This document shows positions 9,311 through 16,782 of a DNA stretch of 28,278 nt, piece after piece. The stretch spans positions 1-28,278 of the forward strand of contig BNZC01000020.1 in the NCBI GenBank assembly GCA_026000755.1, written 5' to 3'. The first letter of the stretch is position 1, and the number at the start of each line of letters is the position of its first letter. The position numbers and the translations under genes are program-made. The notes under the pieces are model-generated. The model did not search any database. It was not told the origin of the DNA and saw only the letters and a list, made by a program, of their open reading frames with translations. The stretch comes from Clostridia bacterium (GTDB taxonomy: Bacteria > Bacillota > Clostridia > Lachnospirales > Lachnospiraceae).

Positions 9311-10346
9311 GAAACCCCTAATCTCTGTCATCATTCCCTGCTACAATATAGCCAAATACCTGCCCAAGTGCCTGTCCTCTCTGGAAAGGCAGACCATAGG
9401 AATCGAACACTTGGAACTTATTTTTGTGAATGATGCCTCCACCGATGAGGGTACTACTTGGAATCAGATTATGGCTTTTGAAGCAAAGTATCCGGAATCC
9501 GTATTGGCGGTGCAGTTAGAGAAGAACAAAGGGCTTAGTGGTGCTCGAAATGTGGGTCTACAGTACGCCACCGCCCCCTATATTGGTTTTGTGGACCCGG
9601 ACGACTGGTTGGATGACCGATTCTATGAGGCAATGTATGAAAAAGCAAAAGAACACGATTGTGACCTTGTAAAATGTGGCGTCATTAAGGAATATTCCAA
9701 TGGAACAAGCGTGCTTGATCTTAACCCCAATGATGAATTAGAAATCAGCCCAAGTGCTGTGAGTGGAGGTAGGATTCCTCTGTTGAGTCTAAATACTGTC
9801 ATGCCTAAGCTATACAAATCTAATCTAATTCTGAATAATAAGCTGTGGTTTCCGGAAGAACTTGTCTATGAAGATTCCTACTGGACAAAGATTGTGGAAT
9901 GTTATGTTGAAAGAACTTATACTTTAAGCAACATTTTTTATCACCACTATTATAGAATTGGCTCCATTGCCCATGCAAAAAATGCCCCCCACCAATTGGA
10001 CTATTTTACGGTACAAGAATTACGTCTTGAAAAATACAAGGAATTGGGGATATTTGAACGGCTTTACCGCGATATTGAATTTGATTTTCTGGAATCCTAC
10101 GTTTATCAGGCTCTGGGACTGCTCTATCTTTATTGGGATAAGGTTCCTTATGACATCTACTGCCGGATTAGAGATACCGTCCACTTGGAATTTCCTGATT
10201 GGGAGAACAACCCTTACCTAAAACTGCCGGAAACTGCCATATTAAAGACTATGCTTGGCATTCTGAAAAAGAATCCTTCGAAAGCACAGTGGGAAGTGCT
10301 GAGTGCGGAACTTGCGGTGGTGTTTCGGGAAATTTTTCGACATTAG
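9309..10346 (+). CDS. Family 2 glycosyltransferase
   Basis: A 345-residue inverting GT-A glycosyltransferase, cytoplasmic side, adding a sugar from a nucleotide donor to a surface glycan or lipid-linked acceptor. SVIIPCYNIAKYLPKCLSSL (6-25) is the first beta-strand/helix. VNDASTDEG (40-48) is the nucleotide-binding block, GLSGARNVGL (75-84) follows, and DPDDWLDD (96-103) is the metal-binding DXD. The C-terminal 200 residues are variable, as usual. Its SD comes from the duplicated plsC 3' end, so it is probably in the plsC operon behind the consensus promoter at 8402-8430. The acceptor cannot be predicted. Its stop is only 9 nt from the convergent GNAT gene. Confidence 0.88.
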   Translation: MKPLISVIIPCYNIAKYLPKCLSSLERQTIGIEHLELIFVNDASTDEGTTWNQIMAFEAKYPESVLAVQLEKNKGLSGARNVGLQYATAPYIGFVDPDDWLDDRFYEAMYEKAKEHDCDLVKCGVIKEYSNGTSVLDLNPNDELEISPSAVSGGRIPLLSLNTVMPKLYKSNLILNNKLWFPEELVYEDSYWTKIVECYVERTYTLSNIFYHHYYRIGSIAHAKNAPHQLDYFTVQELRLEKYKELGIFERLYRDIEFDFLESYVYQALGLLYLYWDKVPYDIYCRIRDTVHLEFPDWENNPYLKLPETAILKTMLGILKKNPSKAQWEVLSAELAVVFREIFRH

Positions 10347-10355
10347 ATTTTGCAC

Positions 10356-10892
10356 CTACAATCTTCTAATCATTTGCAGATAATCATCAGATTTGTCCAA
10401 CTGTAAAACCTCAAAGCTATTGACACGGTAGAAGTCAACGACCTTTTCTGCGTCATGGCATTCAACCAACACGTATCGACCACCGATAAGCGTATGTACC
10501 TGATAGATTTTATCCATACAAATGCCTAATAAATCTTTCCCTGATACCTCTTTTGCTTTCGTTTCATCTTTGCCAAACTGTCCAATCAAGGCTATTGCAA
10601 CACCTTGGACTTTTTTGGAGAAACCATCGATGTCCTTTATTTTACCCTTTGAGAGCTTATCTCGGAACTCAAGCGATTTCAAGGAAAGCGTAAAATACGC
10701 AACGAGATTCTGGATCTCATCAACAAGAATAAGATAAGTCCGACTCTTATTACGTTTTTCAAACTCGAACACCTTATGCTTAAGGAAGTATTCCACATCT
10801 TTGTCTCTGCAGGCAAAACCTTCAATGGCGTTTTTGACTAGTTGTTCTGCATCTGTTCCGACGGTTTCTCGGAGTGCTTTTGTAAAAAGCAT
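10356..10892 (-). CDS. GNAT-type toxin-like acetyltransferase
   Basis: A 178-residue protein with the outline of the GNAT toxins of toxin-antitoxin systems (AtaT/TacT type), which block translation by acetylating aminoacyl-tRNA. Visible features are the basic segment FEKRNKSRTYLILVDEIQNL (44-63), a core strand YFTLSLKSLEF, motif A region VAIALIGQFGKDETKAKEVS (98-117), and VECHDAEKVVDFYRVNSFEV (143-162) with the Tyr typical of the acetyl-CoA site. The usual Q/RxxGxG loop is weak (KEVSGKDLL). GGAGGAGG precedes the ATG, and the gene overlaps the upstream small gene by 55 nt. Toxin function is inferred from pairing and length. A non-toxin acetyltransferase is possible. Confidence 0.6.
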   Translation of the reverse strand: MLFTKALRETVGTDAEQLVKNAIEGFACRDKDVEYFLKHKVFEFEKRNKSRTYLILVDEIQNLVAYFTLSLKSLEFRDKLSKGKIKDIDGFSKKVQGVAIALIGQFGKDETKAKEVSGKDLLGICMDKIYQVHTLIGGRYVLVECHDAEKVVDFYRVNSFEVLQLDKSDDYLQMIRRL

Positions 10893-11032
10893 TGCCAGTC
10901 CTCCTCCGTGATTTCTCTTGAATATTGGCTCACATCCGGACGTGGCGGTGCCGGCTGATTCAGCAATGCAATCATCACATCGGCTGCTTTGTCGTCAATG
11001 ATTATTCTCTTGTCAAATGTCGTAGTTGCCAT
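10838..11032 (-). CDS. Small protein, candidate antitoxin of the GNAT pair
   Basis: A 64-residue protein with TFDKRIIIDDKAADVMIALL (5-24), a beta-strand plus helix that could be a short DNA-binding start, then NQPAPPRPDVS and an acidic/polar tail. Small proteins beginning this way are often found directly before GNAT-type acetyltransferase genes. AAGGAG lies 7 nt before the ATG, and the 3' end overlaps the acetyltransferase gene by 55 nt in another frame, so translation is coupled. I do not recognise a named antitoxin fold, so the assignment rests on context. Confidence 0.55.
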   Translation of the reverse strand: MATTTFDKRIIIDDKAADVMIALLNQPAPPRPDVSQYSREITEEDWQCFLQKHSEKPSEQMQNN

Positions 11033-11072
11033 AATGGTTCTCCTTTCGGAACGCTAATGTCATTCACCGAAT

Positions 11073-11078
11073 ATTATA
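11073..11078 (-). promoter_or_regulatory. -10 box for the antitoxin-toxin pair
   Basis: TATAAT on the minus strand, 40 nt upstream of the small gene's ATG. No convincing -35 box was found; the best is TTATGA with 19-nt spacing. The rest of 11033-11213 shows no gene. Confidence 0.4.
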
Positions 11079-11213
11079 TCCTATTTCGTTAGGCTTATCA
11101 TAACATGGAAAAGCAGAAAAAGCAATACCTTAGGTTTCATTGATACAATTTACGCCGGAAATGTTTCTCCTTTTCCTGTATGCAATTTGTATGCAAAAAA
11201 ACCTTGTTTTATA

Positions 11214-11241
11214 AAGCAAAAAACACCCATTTCTAGGTGTT
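11214..11241 (-). terminator. Terminator of tRNA-Pro
   Basis: On the minus strand AACACC pairs with GGTGTT around an 8-nt loop, followed by TTTTTGC, starting 13 nt after the tRNA 3' end. Confidence 0.7.
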
Positions 11242-11254
11242 CTGGCGGCAAAAC

Positions 11255-11328
11255 TCGATGCGACAAGATTTGAACTTGCGACCTCTGCGTCCCGAACGCA
11301 GCGCTCTACCAAGCTGAGCCACGCATCG
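11255..11328 (-). tRNA. tRNA-Pro (anticodon CGG)
   Basis: A 74-nt cloverleaf: acceptor CGATGCG/CGCATCG with discriminator A, D-arm GGCTC..GAGC, anticodon stem CTGCG/CGCAG with loop TTCGGGA (anticodon CGG, reading CCG), and T-arm with GTTCAAATC. The 3' CCA is not encoded. The anticodon loop and stem match bacterial tRNA-Pro. Confidence 0.93.
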
Positions 11329-11380
11329 AAAGTCTAAGCAGAAAGTTGTTTCAAAGTTTCAAATCAACTTCCGCTAAATT

Positions 11381-11409
11381 ATAGTAGCATATTTTTTCCA
11401 TTTTGTCCA
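11381..11409 (-). promoter_or_regulatory. Promoter of tRNA-Pro
   Basis: On the minus strand TGGACA (11404-11409), 17 nt, then TACTAT (11381-11386), which runs into TATAAT. This lies about 53 nt upstream of the mature tRNA 5' end. Confidence 0.55.
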
Positions 11410-11495
11410 GCGTTTTTTCTAAATCACAAAAACAAAATTTTCGATTTTTTCACTATCCTAACCCATCCTTAAAACACGCTAAACAGTAAACTTTT

Positions 11496-13703
11496 TCACT
11501 CCCCTCCCCCGGGTTCCTCTCCGGTTCCGGTAGGCTCTCCCCCGGTTTCCGCTTCCTCCCCATTTCCGGCAGAGGCGCCCTCTTCCGTAGGTGCAGGCGG
11601 ACTTACTCCCTCATCTCCCGTAGATTTTCTTCCCTCTGCTTCCCCGTTCGGCTTTTCTCCGTCCGATTCACCCTCGGTACCCTCACCCTCTGTATCCTCA
11701 CCCTGGCTTGTCGGCACGTTTTTGATATAGGGCAAAAATGGCTCATTTTCCATACCTTCGTGAATTTTCTCCATAAAATCGCGCCATATCGTACCCGGAT
11801 AGGTTGCACCCCAAAGCCCCGGCAATTCCTTTGGCATGTCATAGCCCACCCATACGGAGGTGGTATAGTAGGGCGTGTATCCCACAAACCAACCGTCTTT
11901 GTTGGAGTTTGTGGTTCCTGTTTTTCCGGCGGAGGACATATCGGAAAGAGCAAGCCCCTTTCCACTCCCTCGCACAAGCACGCCTTCCAATAAATCCGTC
12001 ATCATATGCGCCGCATTTACCTGATAAACCTGCTTCTCTTTCAAATCAGGGGCATAAATAAACTTTCCGTCTGCATCCAAAATCTTTACAATACAAGTAG
12101 GGGTGCGGAATTTTCCGTCATTTTCAAGAGCTGCGTAGGCGGATGCCATTTCAATGGGAGAGGTTCCGATCCGAAAACCACCCAAGGCAATGTCTAAACT
12201 CTCCTCGTCCTCTTCTTGCAACTTGGCAAAATTCATTTCTTTCAAATAAGACAGACCCACCTGTGGGGTGAGTTCCTTAAGCAAGTTCCACGCCACGGTA
12301 TTGATGGACTTCTCTACCGCCGTGCGAATGTTGACCCTGCCTGAATACCCCCCCCCGGAGTTATTTGGTCCGCCTTCGATTGGCTCGTCAAGAACAGCGG
12401 TTTCCGGGGTATAACCCCGCTCTAAAAGAGGCGCATACACCAGGAGCGGCTTAATGGTACTGCCCGGCTGACGGAAGCTCTGATAGGCACGGTTTAAGGT
12501 GTAACCCTCTCTCTCCTGCTTCCTGCCCCCTACGATGGCCTTCACCATGCCATTTTGATTGTCAATGCAAACAGCGGCACCTTGCAGGGTATAAATACCC
12601 TCCTCGTTGGTTTCCTGATACTCCGCCAAATGCCCATCCACGGCATCTTGCAGTTTTTGCTGCATGGTCAGGTCAATACTGGTGTAAATCCGATAACCGT
12701 CCTGATACAATTTCTTCTGGCAACGGCTATAAGCCCCATTGTAGGCGGCATTATAGGCTTTTTGTTCCCCCTCTGTGGCAAAATTCGTTTGAAATACAAA
12801 ACCTTCCTTTGACATTAAAGCACGCGCCGCACAATAATAGGTGTAGGTTTCCACGTAATCGTTCTTCTTTTTTTCCGGACGCTCCAAGTTAATATACTCC
12901 GAAACTGCCATGGCGCAGGTGGAGGAACTGATCTTTCCGTCTGCATTCATCTGACGCAAAATTCGATCCCTTCGTTTTAAGGTATTATCCTTATGCACGA
13001 CGGGATCGTACAGACTTGGATTATTGGGGATTGCACACAAAAAGGCAATCTGGGACAAATCCAATTTATGTACTTCCTGATTAAAATATCCCTTGCTTGC
13101 CGCCCCAATGCCATAGTATCCATTTGCAAAATAGATATTATTTAAGTAAAATTCCAGTATTTTTTCCTTGCTGAATTTCTTTTCCAATGCCACCGACAGG
13201 AAAATTTCCTCCACTTTCCGCTCCCACGTTTTTTCCTGATTCAAAAAAACCATACGGGCAAGCTGTTGTGTGATGGTGCTCCCTCCCTGTGTAATCTCCC
13301 TATGCCTAACAAAGGAAAAGGCCGCTCGCGCAATTGCTTCTATATCAAATCCGCCGTGCTTAAAAAATTTCTTATCCTCTATACTGACAAGCGCCGCTTT
13401 CGCATAGGCGGGAATGTCCTCATAGTCCAAGTAGTAGACATCTTTTTCTCCTTTTAGGGAGGAAATCAGCTGACCATCCGCCGCATAAATCAAGCCCGTA
13501 AGGGAGGCTCGAAAGGTATCCTCTGTAGCAGATGCCGCCAGCTTTTCAGCTTCCTCTTGCAAATGTGCCACCTTAGCCCCATAGCCGCTTAAATAATAAG
13601 CGGCAACTGCCCCCGCAATCAGCAGGATAAAGAACAACTGTAATTTCAATAAAAACCAAAAGAAGCGAAATTTCTTCTTTTTCCGTGCTTTCTTTTTTGC
13701 CAT
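11496..13703 (-). CDS. Class A penicillin-binding protein (PBP1A-type)
   Basis: A 735-residue bifunctional peptidoglycan synthase. A Lys/Arg-rich cytoplasmic start (1-13) and one membrane segment (about 14-37) anchor it. The GT51 domain has EDKKFFKHGGFD (109-120, catalytic E109) and GGSTITQQLAR (140-150). The transpeptidase domain has the nucleophile motif STIK (415-418), SIN (466-468) and KTGTT (594-598). The tail (about 666-735) is low-complexity, rich in Glu, Gly, Thr and Pro. A run of nine G (plus-strand C at 12348-12356) encodes GGG at 450-452. The ATG is one nt after the spoVT stop, and its SD (GGAAGGG) lies inside spoVT, so the two are translationally coupled. This suggests expression in sporulation as for forespore PbpF/PbpG, though a housekeeping role is also possible. 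Confidence 0.93.
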   Translation of the reverse strand: MAKKKARKKKKFRFFWFLLKLQLFFILLIAGAVAAYYLSGYGAKVAHLQEEAEKLAASATEDTFRASLTGLIYAADGQLISSLKGEKDVYYLDYEDIPAYAKAALVSIEDKKFFKHGGFDIEAIARAAFSFVRHREITQGGSTITQQLARMVFLNQEKTWERKVEEIFLSVALEKKFSKEKILEFYLNNIYFANGYYGIGAASKGYFNQEVHKLDLSQIAFLCAIPNNPSLYDPVVHKDNTLKRRDRILRQMNADGKISSSTCAMAVSEYINLERPEKKKNDYVETYTYYCAARALMSKEGFVFQTNFATEGEQKAYNAAYNGAYSRCQKKLYQDGYRIYTSIDLTMQQKLQDAVDGHLAEYQETNEEGIYTLQGAAVCIDNQNGMVKAIVGGRKQEREGYTLNRAYQSFRQPGSTIKPLLVYAPLLERGYTPETAVLDEPIEGGPNNSGGGYSGRVNIRTAVEKSINTVAWNLLKELTPQVGLSYLKEMNFAKLQEEDEESLDIALGGFRIGTSPIEMASAYAALENDGKFRTPTCIVKILDADGKFIYAPDLKEKQVYQVNAAHMMTDLLEGVLVRGSGKGLALSDMSSAGKTGTTNSNKDGWFVGYTPYYTTSVWVGYDMPKELPGLWGATYPGTIWRDFMEKIHEGMENEPFLPYIKNVPTSQGEDTEGEGTEGESDGEKPNGEAEGRKSTGDEGVSPPAPTEEGASAGNGEEAETGGEPTGTGEEPGGGE

Positions 13704-13704
13704 A

Positions 13705-14253
13705 CTACCCTTCCATTTGTTTGCCCAAAAATCCCGCTGCCACTACAGCCAGCTTTAATTCTGTTTCACTGATGGCATCTTTTTCCTCTCTACGGCAAAG
13801 TACCACCGCACCAATGGCATCCCCTGCGCTGATAATCGTACTGATGGCTTGATGGGCGTAGTCGGCTTTATCGTCTGTCGTAATGGAAATAAGTCCCTCC
13901 GCTGCCTTATGGCTAATGCCTGATTGCCTGCCCTCTATGGCAGCATCCAACTGTTTACTGATGGGCTTGCTGTCAAATTCCCGTTTTCCCGAACCTGCCA
14001 CCGCCACTACGTGATCCTTATCTGTAATGCAGACAAGGCAGCCGCTTGCCGAAGATAAGGCTTGGGCATATTCCTCCGCCAGATGGGATAATTCCCCAAT
14101 GGGGGAATATTTTTTCAATATGATTTCACCCTCTCGGTCGGTAAAGATTTCAAGAGGATCTCCTTCTCTGATTCTTAGGGTACGCCGGATTTCCTTTGGC
14201 ACAACCACACGCCCTAAATCGTCGATTCGTCTTACAATGCCCGTTGCTTTCAT
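13705..14253 (-). CDS. spoVT: Stage V sporulation regulator SpoVT
   Basis: A 182-residue transcription factor that tunes sigma-G-dependent forespore genes. The N-terminal AbrB-type swapped-hairpin DNA-binding domain is nearly that of Bacillus SpoVT: MKATGIVRRIDDLGRVVVPK (1-20), then EIRRTLRIREGDPLEIF (21-37). The rest is the GAF-like ligand/dimer domain. I choose the ATG at 14253 because GGAGGAG lies 9 nt upstream and homologues begin MKATG; an upstream ATG at 14271 would add six residues and overlaps the SD. It is preceded by a sigma-G-like promoter and followed one nt later by the PBP gene. Confidence 0.95.
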   Translation of the reverse strand: MKATGIVRRIDDLGRVVVPKEIRRTLRIREGDPLEIFTDREGEIILKKYSPIGELSHLAEEYAQALSSASGCLVCITDKDHVVAVAGSGKREFDSKPISKQLDAAIEGRQSGISHKAAEGLISITTDDKADYAHQAISTIISAGDAIGAVVLCRREEKDAISETELKLAVVAAGFLGKQMEG

Positions 14254-14270
14254 TTTAATTTTCTCCTCCA

Positions 14271-14311
14271 TGTTTACAGTAATTAGGTTTGCAACTTAGT
14301 ATCTGTAAACA
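14271..14311. promoter_or_regulatory. Dyad in the spoVT leader
   Basis: TGTTTACAG (14271-14279) and CTGTAAACA (14303-14311) form a perfect 9-bp inverted repeat around 23 nt. It covers the region from the -10 box to the SD of spoVT and may be an operator or an mRNA hairpin that affects initiation. Confidence 0.5.
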
Positions 14312-14326
14312 GAGGAAAAATTATAC
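14297..14326 (-). promoter_or_regulatory. spoVT: Sigma-G-like promoter of spoVT
   Basis: On the minus strand GTATA (14322-14326) fits the -35 consensus GHATR and GATACTA (14297-14303) fits CATNNTA with one mismatch, spacing 18 nt. The -35 box overlaps the last codons of lspA. Bacillus spoVT is known to be sigma-G-dependent. Confidence 0.5.
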
Positions 14327-14782
14327 TTCATTATTTGTATCTTTAGAAAACAGCACAAGTGCTGATCCGATAAAAAGAAAGAGGTCCGACAAATTAAACA
14401 CAATGCGGGAAAATTTAGGGAAAGGCGTTTTTATGCTAAAATAATCTACCACGTACCCTTTCTTTAAGCGATCATAGAGGTTCCCGGCTCCTCCGCCAAC
14501 CATCAAGGCTCCCCCCAGTTTCTTTTTTGCATTGCCCGGCGTTCTGAGAAATAATAGCCACACAATGCTCAAAAGCCCCAAAGCAATCGCATTGGCACCC
14601 CGTACAAGGTCAGGCCATTTTTGAAGTGAGTCGAAGATTGCCCCCCGATTATAATGTTTACGAAATATAATGCGCCCCTTTAGAAATTCTTTTTCGTCTG
14701 TTGCACTAAGATTTTCGTCTGCTTTTTGTTTAAGAAATAAATCTCCGAAAAATGCTCCAATTGCTGTCAATAAATATATCAT
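14321..14782 (-). CDS. lspA: Signal peptidase II (divergent)
   Basis: A 153-residue membrane aspartyl protease that removes the signal peptide of prolipoproteins. The conserved core is present: YNRGAIFD (44-51), GGGAGNLYDRLKKGYVVDYF (96-115) and FNLSD (129-133). D113 and D133 match the catalytic aspartates, and D104 matches the conserved structural one. Hydrophobic segments at about 2-16, 62-80, 87-101 and 130-147 give four membrane helices. The N-terminal loop is charged and less typical (ENLSATDEKEFLKG). AGGAG precedes the ATG. It lies between the clpX-like gene and spoVT, all co-directional. A second lspA elsewhere would not surprise, given the divergence. Confidence 0.8.
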   Translation of the reverse strand: MIYLLTAIGAFFGDLFLKQKADENLSATDEKEFLKGRIIFRKHYNRGAIFDSLQKWPDLVRGANAIALGLLSIVWLLFLRTPGNAKKKLGGALMVGGGAGNLYDRLKKGYVVDYFSIKTPFPKFSRIVFNLSDLFLFIGSALVLFSKDTNNEV

Positions 14783-14879
14783 ATGGCACTCCTCTCTCTA
14801 TTCGTAAATGAAATCCTGCTCGTCGAAGCGATGCTTATCAGACATTTTTTTGGTAAGGCATCTCTGCATAATGATACCC

Positions 14880-16430
14880 TTATGTACCGGAAGCGGCAAT
14901 CCGCCCCTGAAATTTGTGCGAGCCACGTTCCAAGCCCCGCATGGTAATCACCGGTCCGCCCTTATGTTCAATGTAATCCCTTGTAATGGTCACCGAACCA
15001 ATGTTATCGTCTTTTGGAATTTCATACATAATATCCAACATATACTCTTCCAAAATCGCTCGCAAGGCTCTTGCACCAACGTCTTTTTTCATGGCGGCCT
15101 TTGCAATGGCTAAGACTGCCTCTTGTTCAAATTCAAGCTTTACCTCATCTAAGGCTAAGAGCTTTTGGTATTGCTTTAGAATAGCATTTTTCGGCTGTTC
15201 TAAAATCTGCGCCATCATCTCTTCATCAAGGGCATCTAAGGTAAATATAACAGGCAGTCTGCCTAAAAATTCAGGAATCATGCCGTATTTACGCACGTCC
15301 TCTACTGCCACCTTGCGGATGATATTGTCCTCTTTGTCGTATTTATCTTTCAAATCCGACTGAAAGCCCATTGCCGAATGCTTGTTCATCCGTTCCTTTA
15401 TGATGTCCGCAAGATCGGGAAATGCTCCTCCGCAAATAAATAAAATATTCTTTGTATCAACCGTGACCATTGGCACCATGGCATTTTTACTGCCTGCTCC
15501 TAAGGGAACTTCTACCTCTCCCCCCTCTAAAAGCTTAAGCAAGCCCTGCTGTACGGCCTCTCCGCTGATGTCCCTGTGGTGTGCATCTCGTTTCTTTGCG
15601 ATTTTGTCGATTTCATCGATGAACACAATGCCATGTTCGGCTCTTTCCACATCATCGTCCGCCGCCGCAAGAAGCTTTCCGATTACGCTTTCAATGTCAT
15701 CTCCAATATAACCTGCTTCCGTTAAAGAAGTGGCATCTGCAATGGCAAGCGGCACATCTAAGAGTCTCGCTAAGGTCTTTACCAAATAGGTCTTTCCGCT
15801 GCCTGTAGGCCCTATCATCAACATATTGGACTTTTCTATTTCTATGCCGTCTTCATAGTCCGCCGCCACTCGTTTGTAATGATTGTAAACTGCTACGGAC
15901 ATGACTTTTTTTGCTTGCTTTTGTCCTATCACATATTCATCTAAGCTTGCCTTGATTTTGTGAGGTGCAGGGATAGCGGAAATGTCTAAAATAGGCGGTT
16001 CCCCTTCGCCGCTCTGATTGCCTTTTCCTGTTTTCTTTTCCTGTTTTTCTGTTTTCCCCTGATTCCTTAAATCTACAACCCGCACATTAGAGGGCATTCC
16101 GGGCATTTTTTTCACCCAGTCTGCAAAGCTCTCCTCCTGCATATTCTGTTGCATATTCTGCATTTCTTTTCTGTTTTGCGGATCTTGTAGATTGGCAAAT
16201 ATCTGATCGATATTAAAATTATCCGAACCGATCATATCAAAGGTACGCTGCATACACGGGTTACAAATATGGATATGATTGGGGAGCTGTACCAAGGGAC
16301 CTGCCTGATTTTCCGTCCTTCTGCAAAGATAGCAGAATTTCCGTGAAGAATCTTTGCCCTCGTCTTTGGGGTCGGATTGCTGCACATGGTCTTGTTCTTC
16401 ACCTTTATGTAATTCATCGTTTTCTGACAT
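14880..16430 (-). CDS. clpX: ClpX-like AAA+ unfoldase with extended linker
   Basis: A 516-residue ATP-dependent unfoldase; standard ClpX is about 420. The N-terminal zinc finger has C33/C36 and C56/C59. Residues about 70-155 form an unusually long Gln/Lys/Met-rich linker. The AAA+ core has Walker A GPTGSGKT (207-214), pore loop GYIG (240-243), Walker B IVFIDEID (268-275), and the ClpX signatures DISGEAVQQGLLKLLEGG (287-304) and IPEFLGRLP (385-393). The ClpP-binding IGF position reads MGF (354-356). The RKH pore loop of standard ClpX is replaced by SKN (314-316). It is not beside tig or clpP. It is probably a second, specialised ClpX; whether it uses ClpP is uncertain. SD AAAGGAG precedes the ATG. 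Confidence 0.85.
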   Translation of the reverse strand: MSENDELHKGEEQDHVQQSDPKDEGKDSSRKFCYLCRRTENQAGPLVQLPNHIHICNPCMQRTFDMIGSDNFNIDQIFANLQDPQNRKEMQNMQQNMQEESFADWVKKMPGMPSNVRVVDLRNQGKTEKQEKKTGKGNQSGEGEPPILDISAIPAPHKIKASLDEYVIGQKQAKKVMSVAVYNHYKRVAADYEDGIEIEKSNMLMIGPTGSGKTYLVKTLARLLDVPLAIADATSLTEAGYIGDDIESVIGKLLAAADDDVERAEHGIVFIDEIDKIAKKRDAHHRDISGEAVQQGLLKLLEGGEVEVPLGAGSKNAMVPMVTVDTKNILFICGGAFPDLADIIKERMNKHSAMGFQSDLKDKYDKEDNIIRKVAVEDVRKYGMIPEFLGRLPVIFTLDALDEEMMAQILEQPKNAILKQYQKLLALDEVKLEFEQEAVLAIAKAAMKKDVGARALRAILEEYMLDIMYEIPKDDNIGSVTITRDYIEHKGGPVITMRGLERGSHKFQGRIAASGT

Positions 16431-16612
16431 AATATCTCTCCTTTGGTTTTGTTACTGCTTATAGTAACATCTACCCTTATTGTTCAGCAAGAAAACGCTG
16501 AACAATAACAATTATGCACACAAATCGCCAAAAACGCAATTTGGCGCATGAACAACTCGGGTTTTTCTTCGAAAAACACCTCGCAGAATGGTTCCCGCTA
16601 AGCAACATCTAC
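16431..16612 (-). promoter_or_regulatory. Long structured leader of the clpX-like gene
   Basis: From the inferred start at about 16612 to the ATG there are some 180 nt without an ORF. They contain four clear hairpins: GTTTTTC/GAAAAAC (16561-16577), CGCCAAA/TTTGGCG (16526-16546), a perfect 12-bp stem (16477-16508), and GTTACT/AGTAAC (16451-16468) next to the SD. The 10-mer AACATCTACC occurs at 16466-16475 and 16604-16613. None matches CIRCE or CtsR sites. Post-transcriptional control is an inference. Confidence 0.55.
16477..16508. repeat. Palindrome related to that at 23049-23087
   Basis: TTATTGTTCAGC (16477-16488) and GCTGAACAATAA (16497-16508) form a perfect 12-bp stem with an 8-nt loop. 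The hairpin at 23049-23087 has the same stem with one C-G in place of a T-A pair. Confidence 0.7.
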
Positions 16613-16618
16613 CTTTCT

Positions 16619-16647
16619 AGTATAATCCATAAGAACAAGAATCACAA
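16619..16647 (-). promoter_or_regulatory. Sigma-A promoter of the clpX-like gene
   Basis: On the minus strand TTGTGA (16642-16647), 17 nt, then TATACT (16619-16624). The predicted start is near 16612. Confidence 0.55.
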
Positions 16648-16691
16648 CAGGAAATTTTTAGTCTGCTATTCGCAGTAGTGTAAAATACGTC

Positions 16692-16768
16692 CATCGTCAC
16701 GATAGCCCTATCATTTTTGTTCCGTGCCTTCGCAAGTCACAAAAATGATAGAGCTATCTGTGACGGTG
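16692..16768. repeat. Inverted repeat downstream of the VanZ-like gene
   Basis: Arms 16692-16720 and 16739-16768 are complementary with few mismatches (common core CTATCATTTTTGT), around an 18-nt loop. Each arm contains its own small palindrome (GATAGCCCTATC and GATAGAGCTATC). It starts 15 nt past the stop of the VanZ-like gene and may end that operon, but no T-run follows. Confidence 0.75.
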
Positions 16769-16782
16769 TTATCTATTTTCAT

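Noticed and set aside
11130..11312. 60-residue ORF across tRNA-Pro
   Set aside because: It is translated tRNA sequence read on the same strand; the cloverleaf explains the region.
11255..11328. tRNA-Pro as an att site for an integrated element
   Set aside because: No direct repeat of the tRNA 3' end and no integrase gene were seen in the window; only the adjacent toxin-like pair is suggestive.
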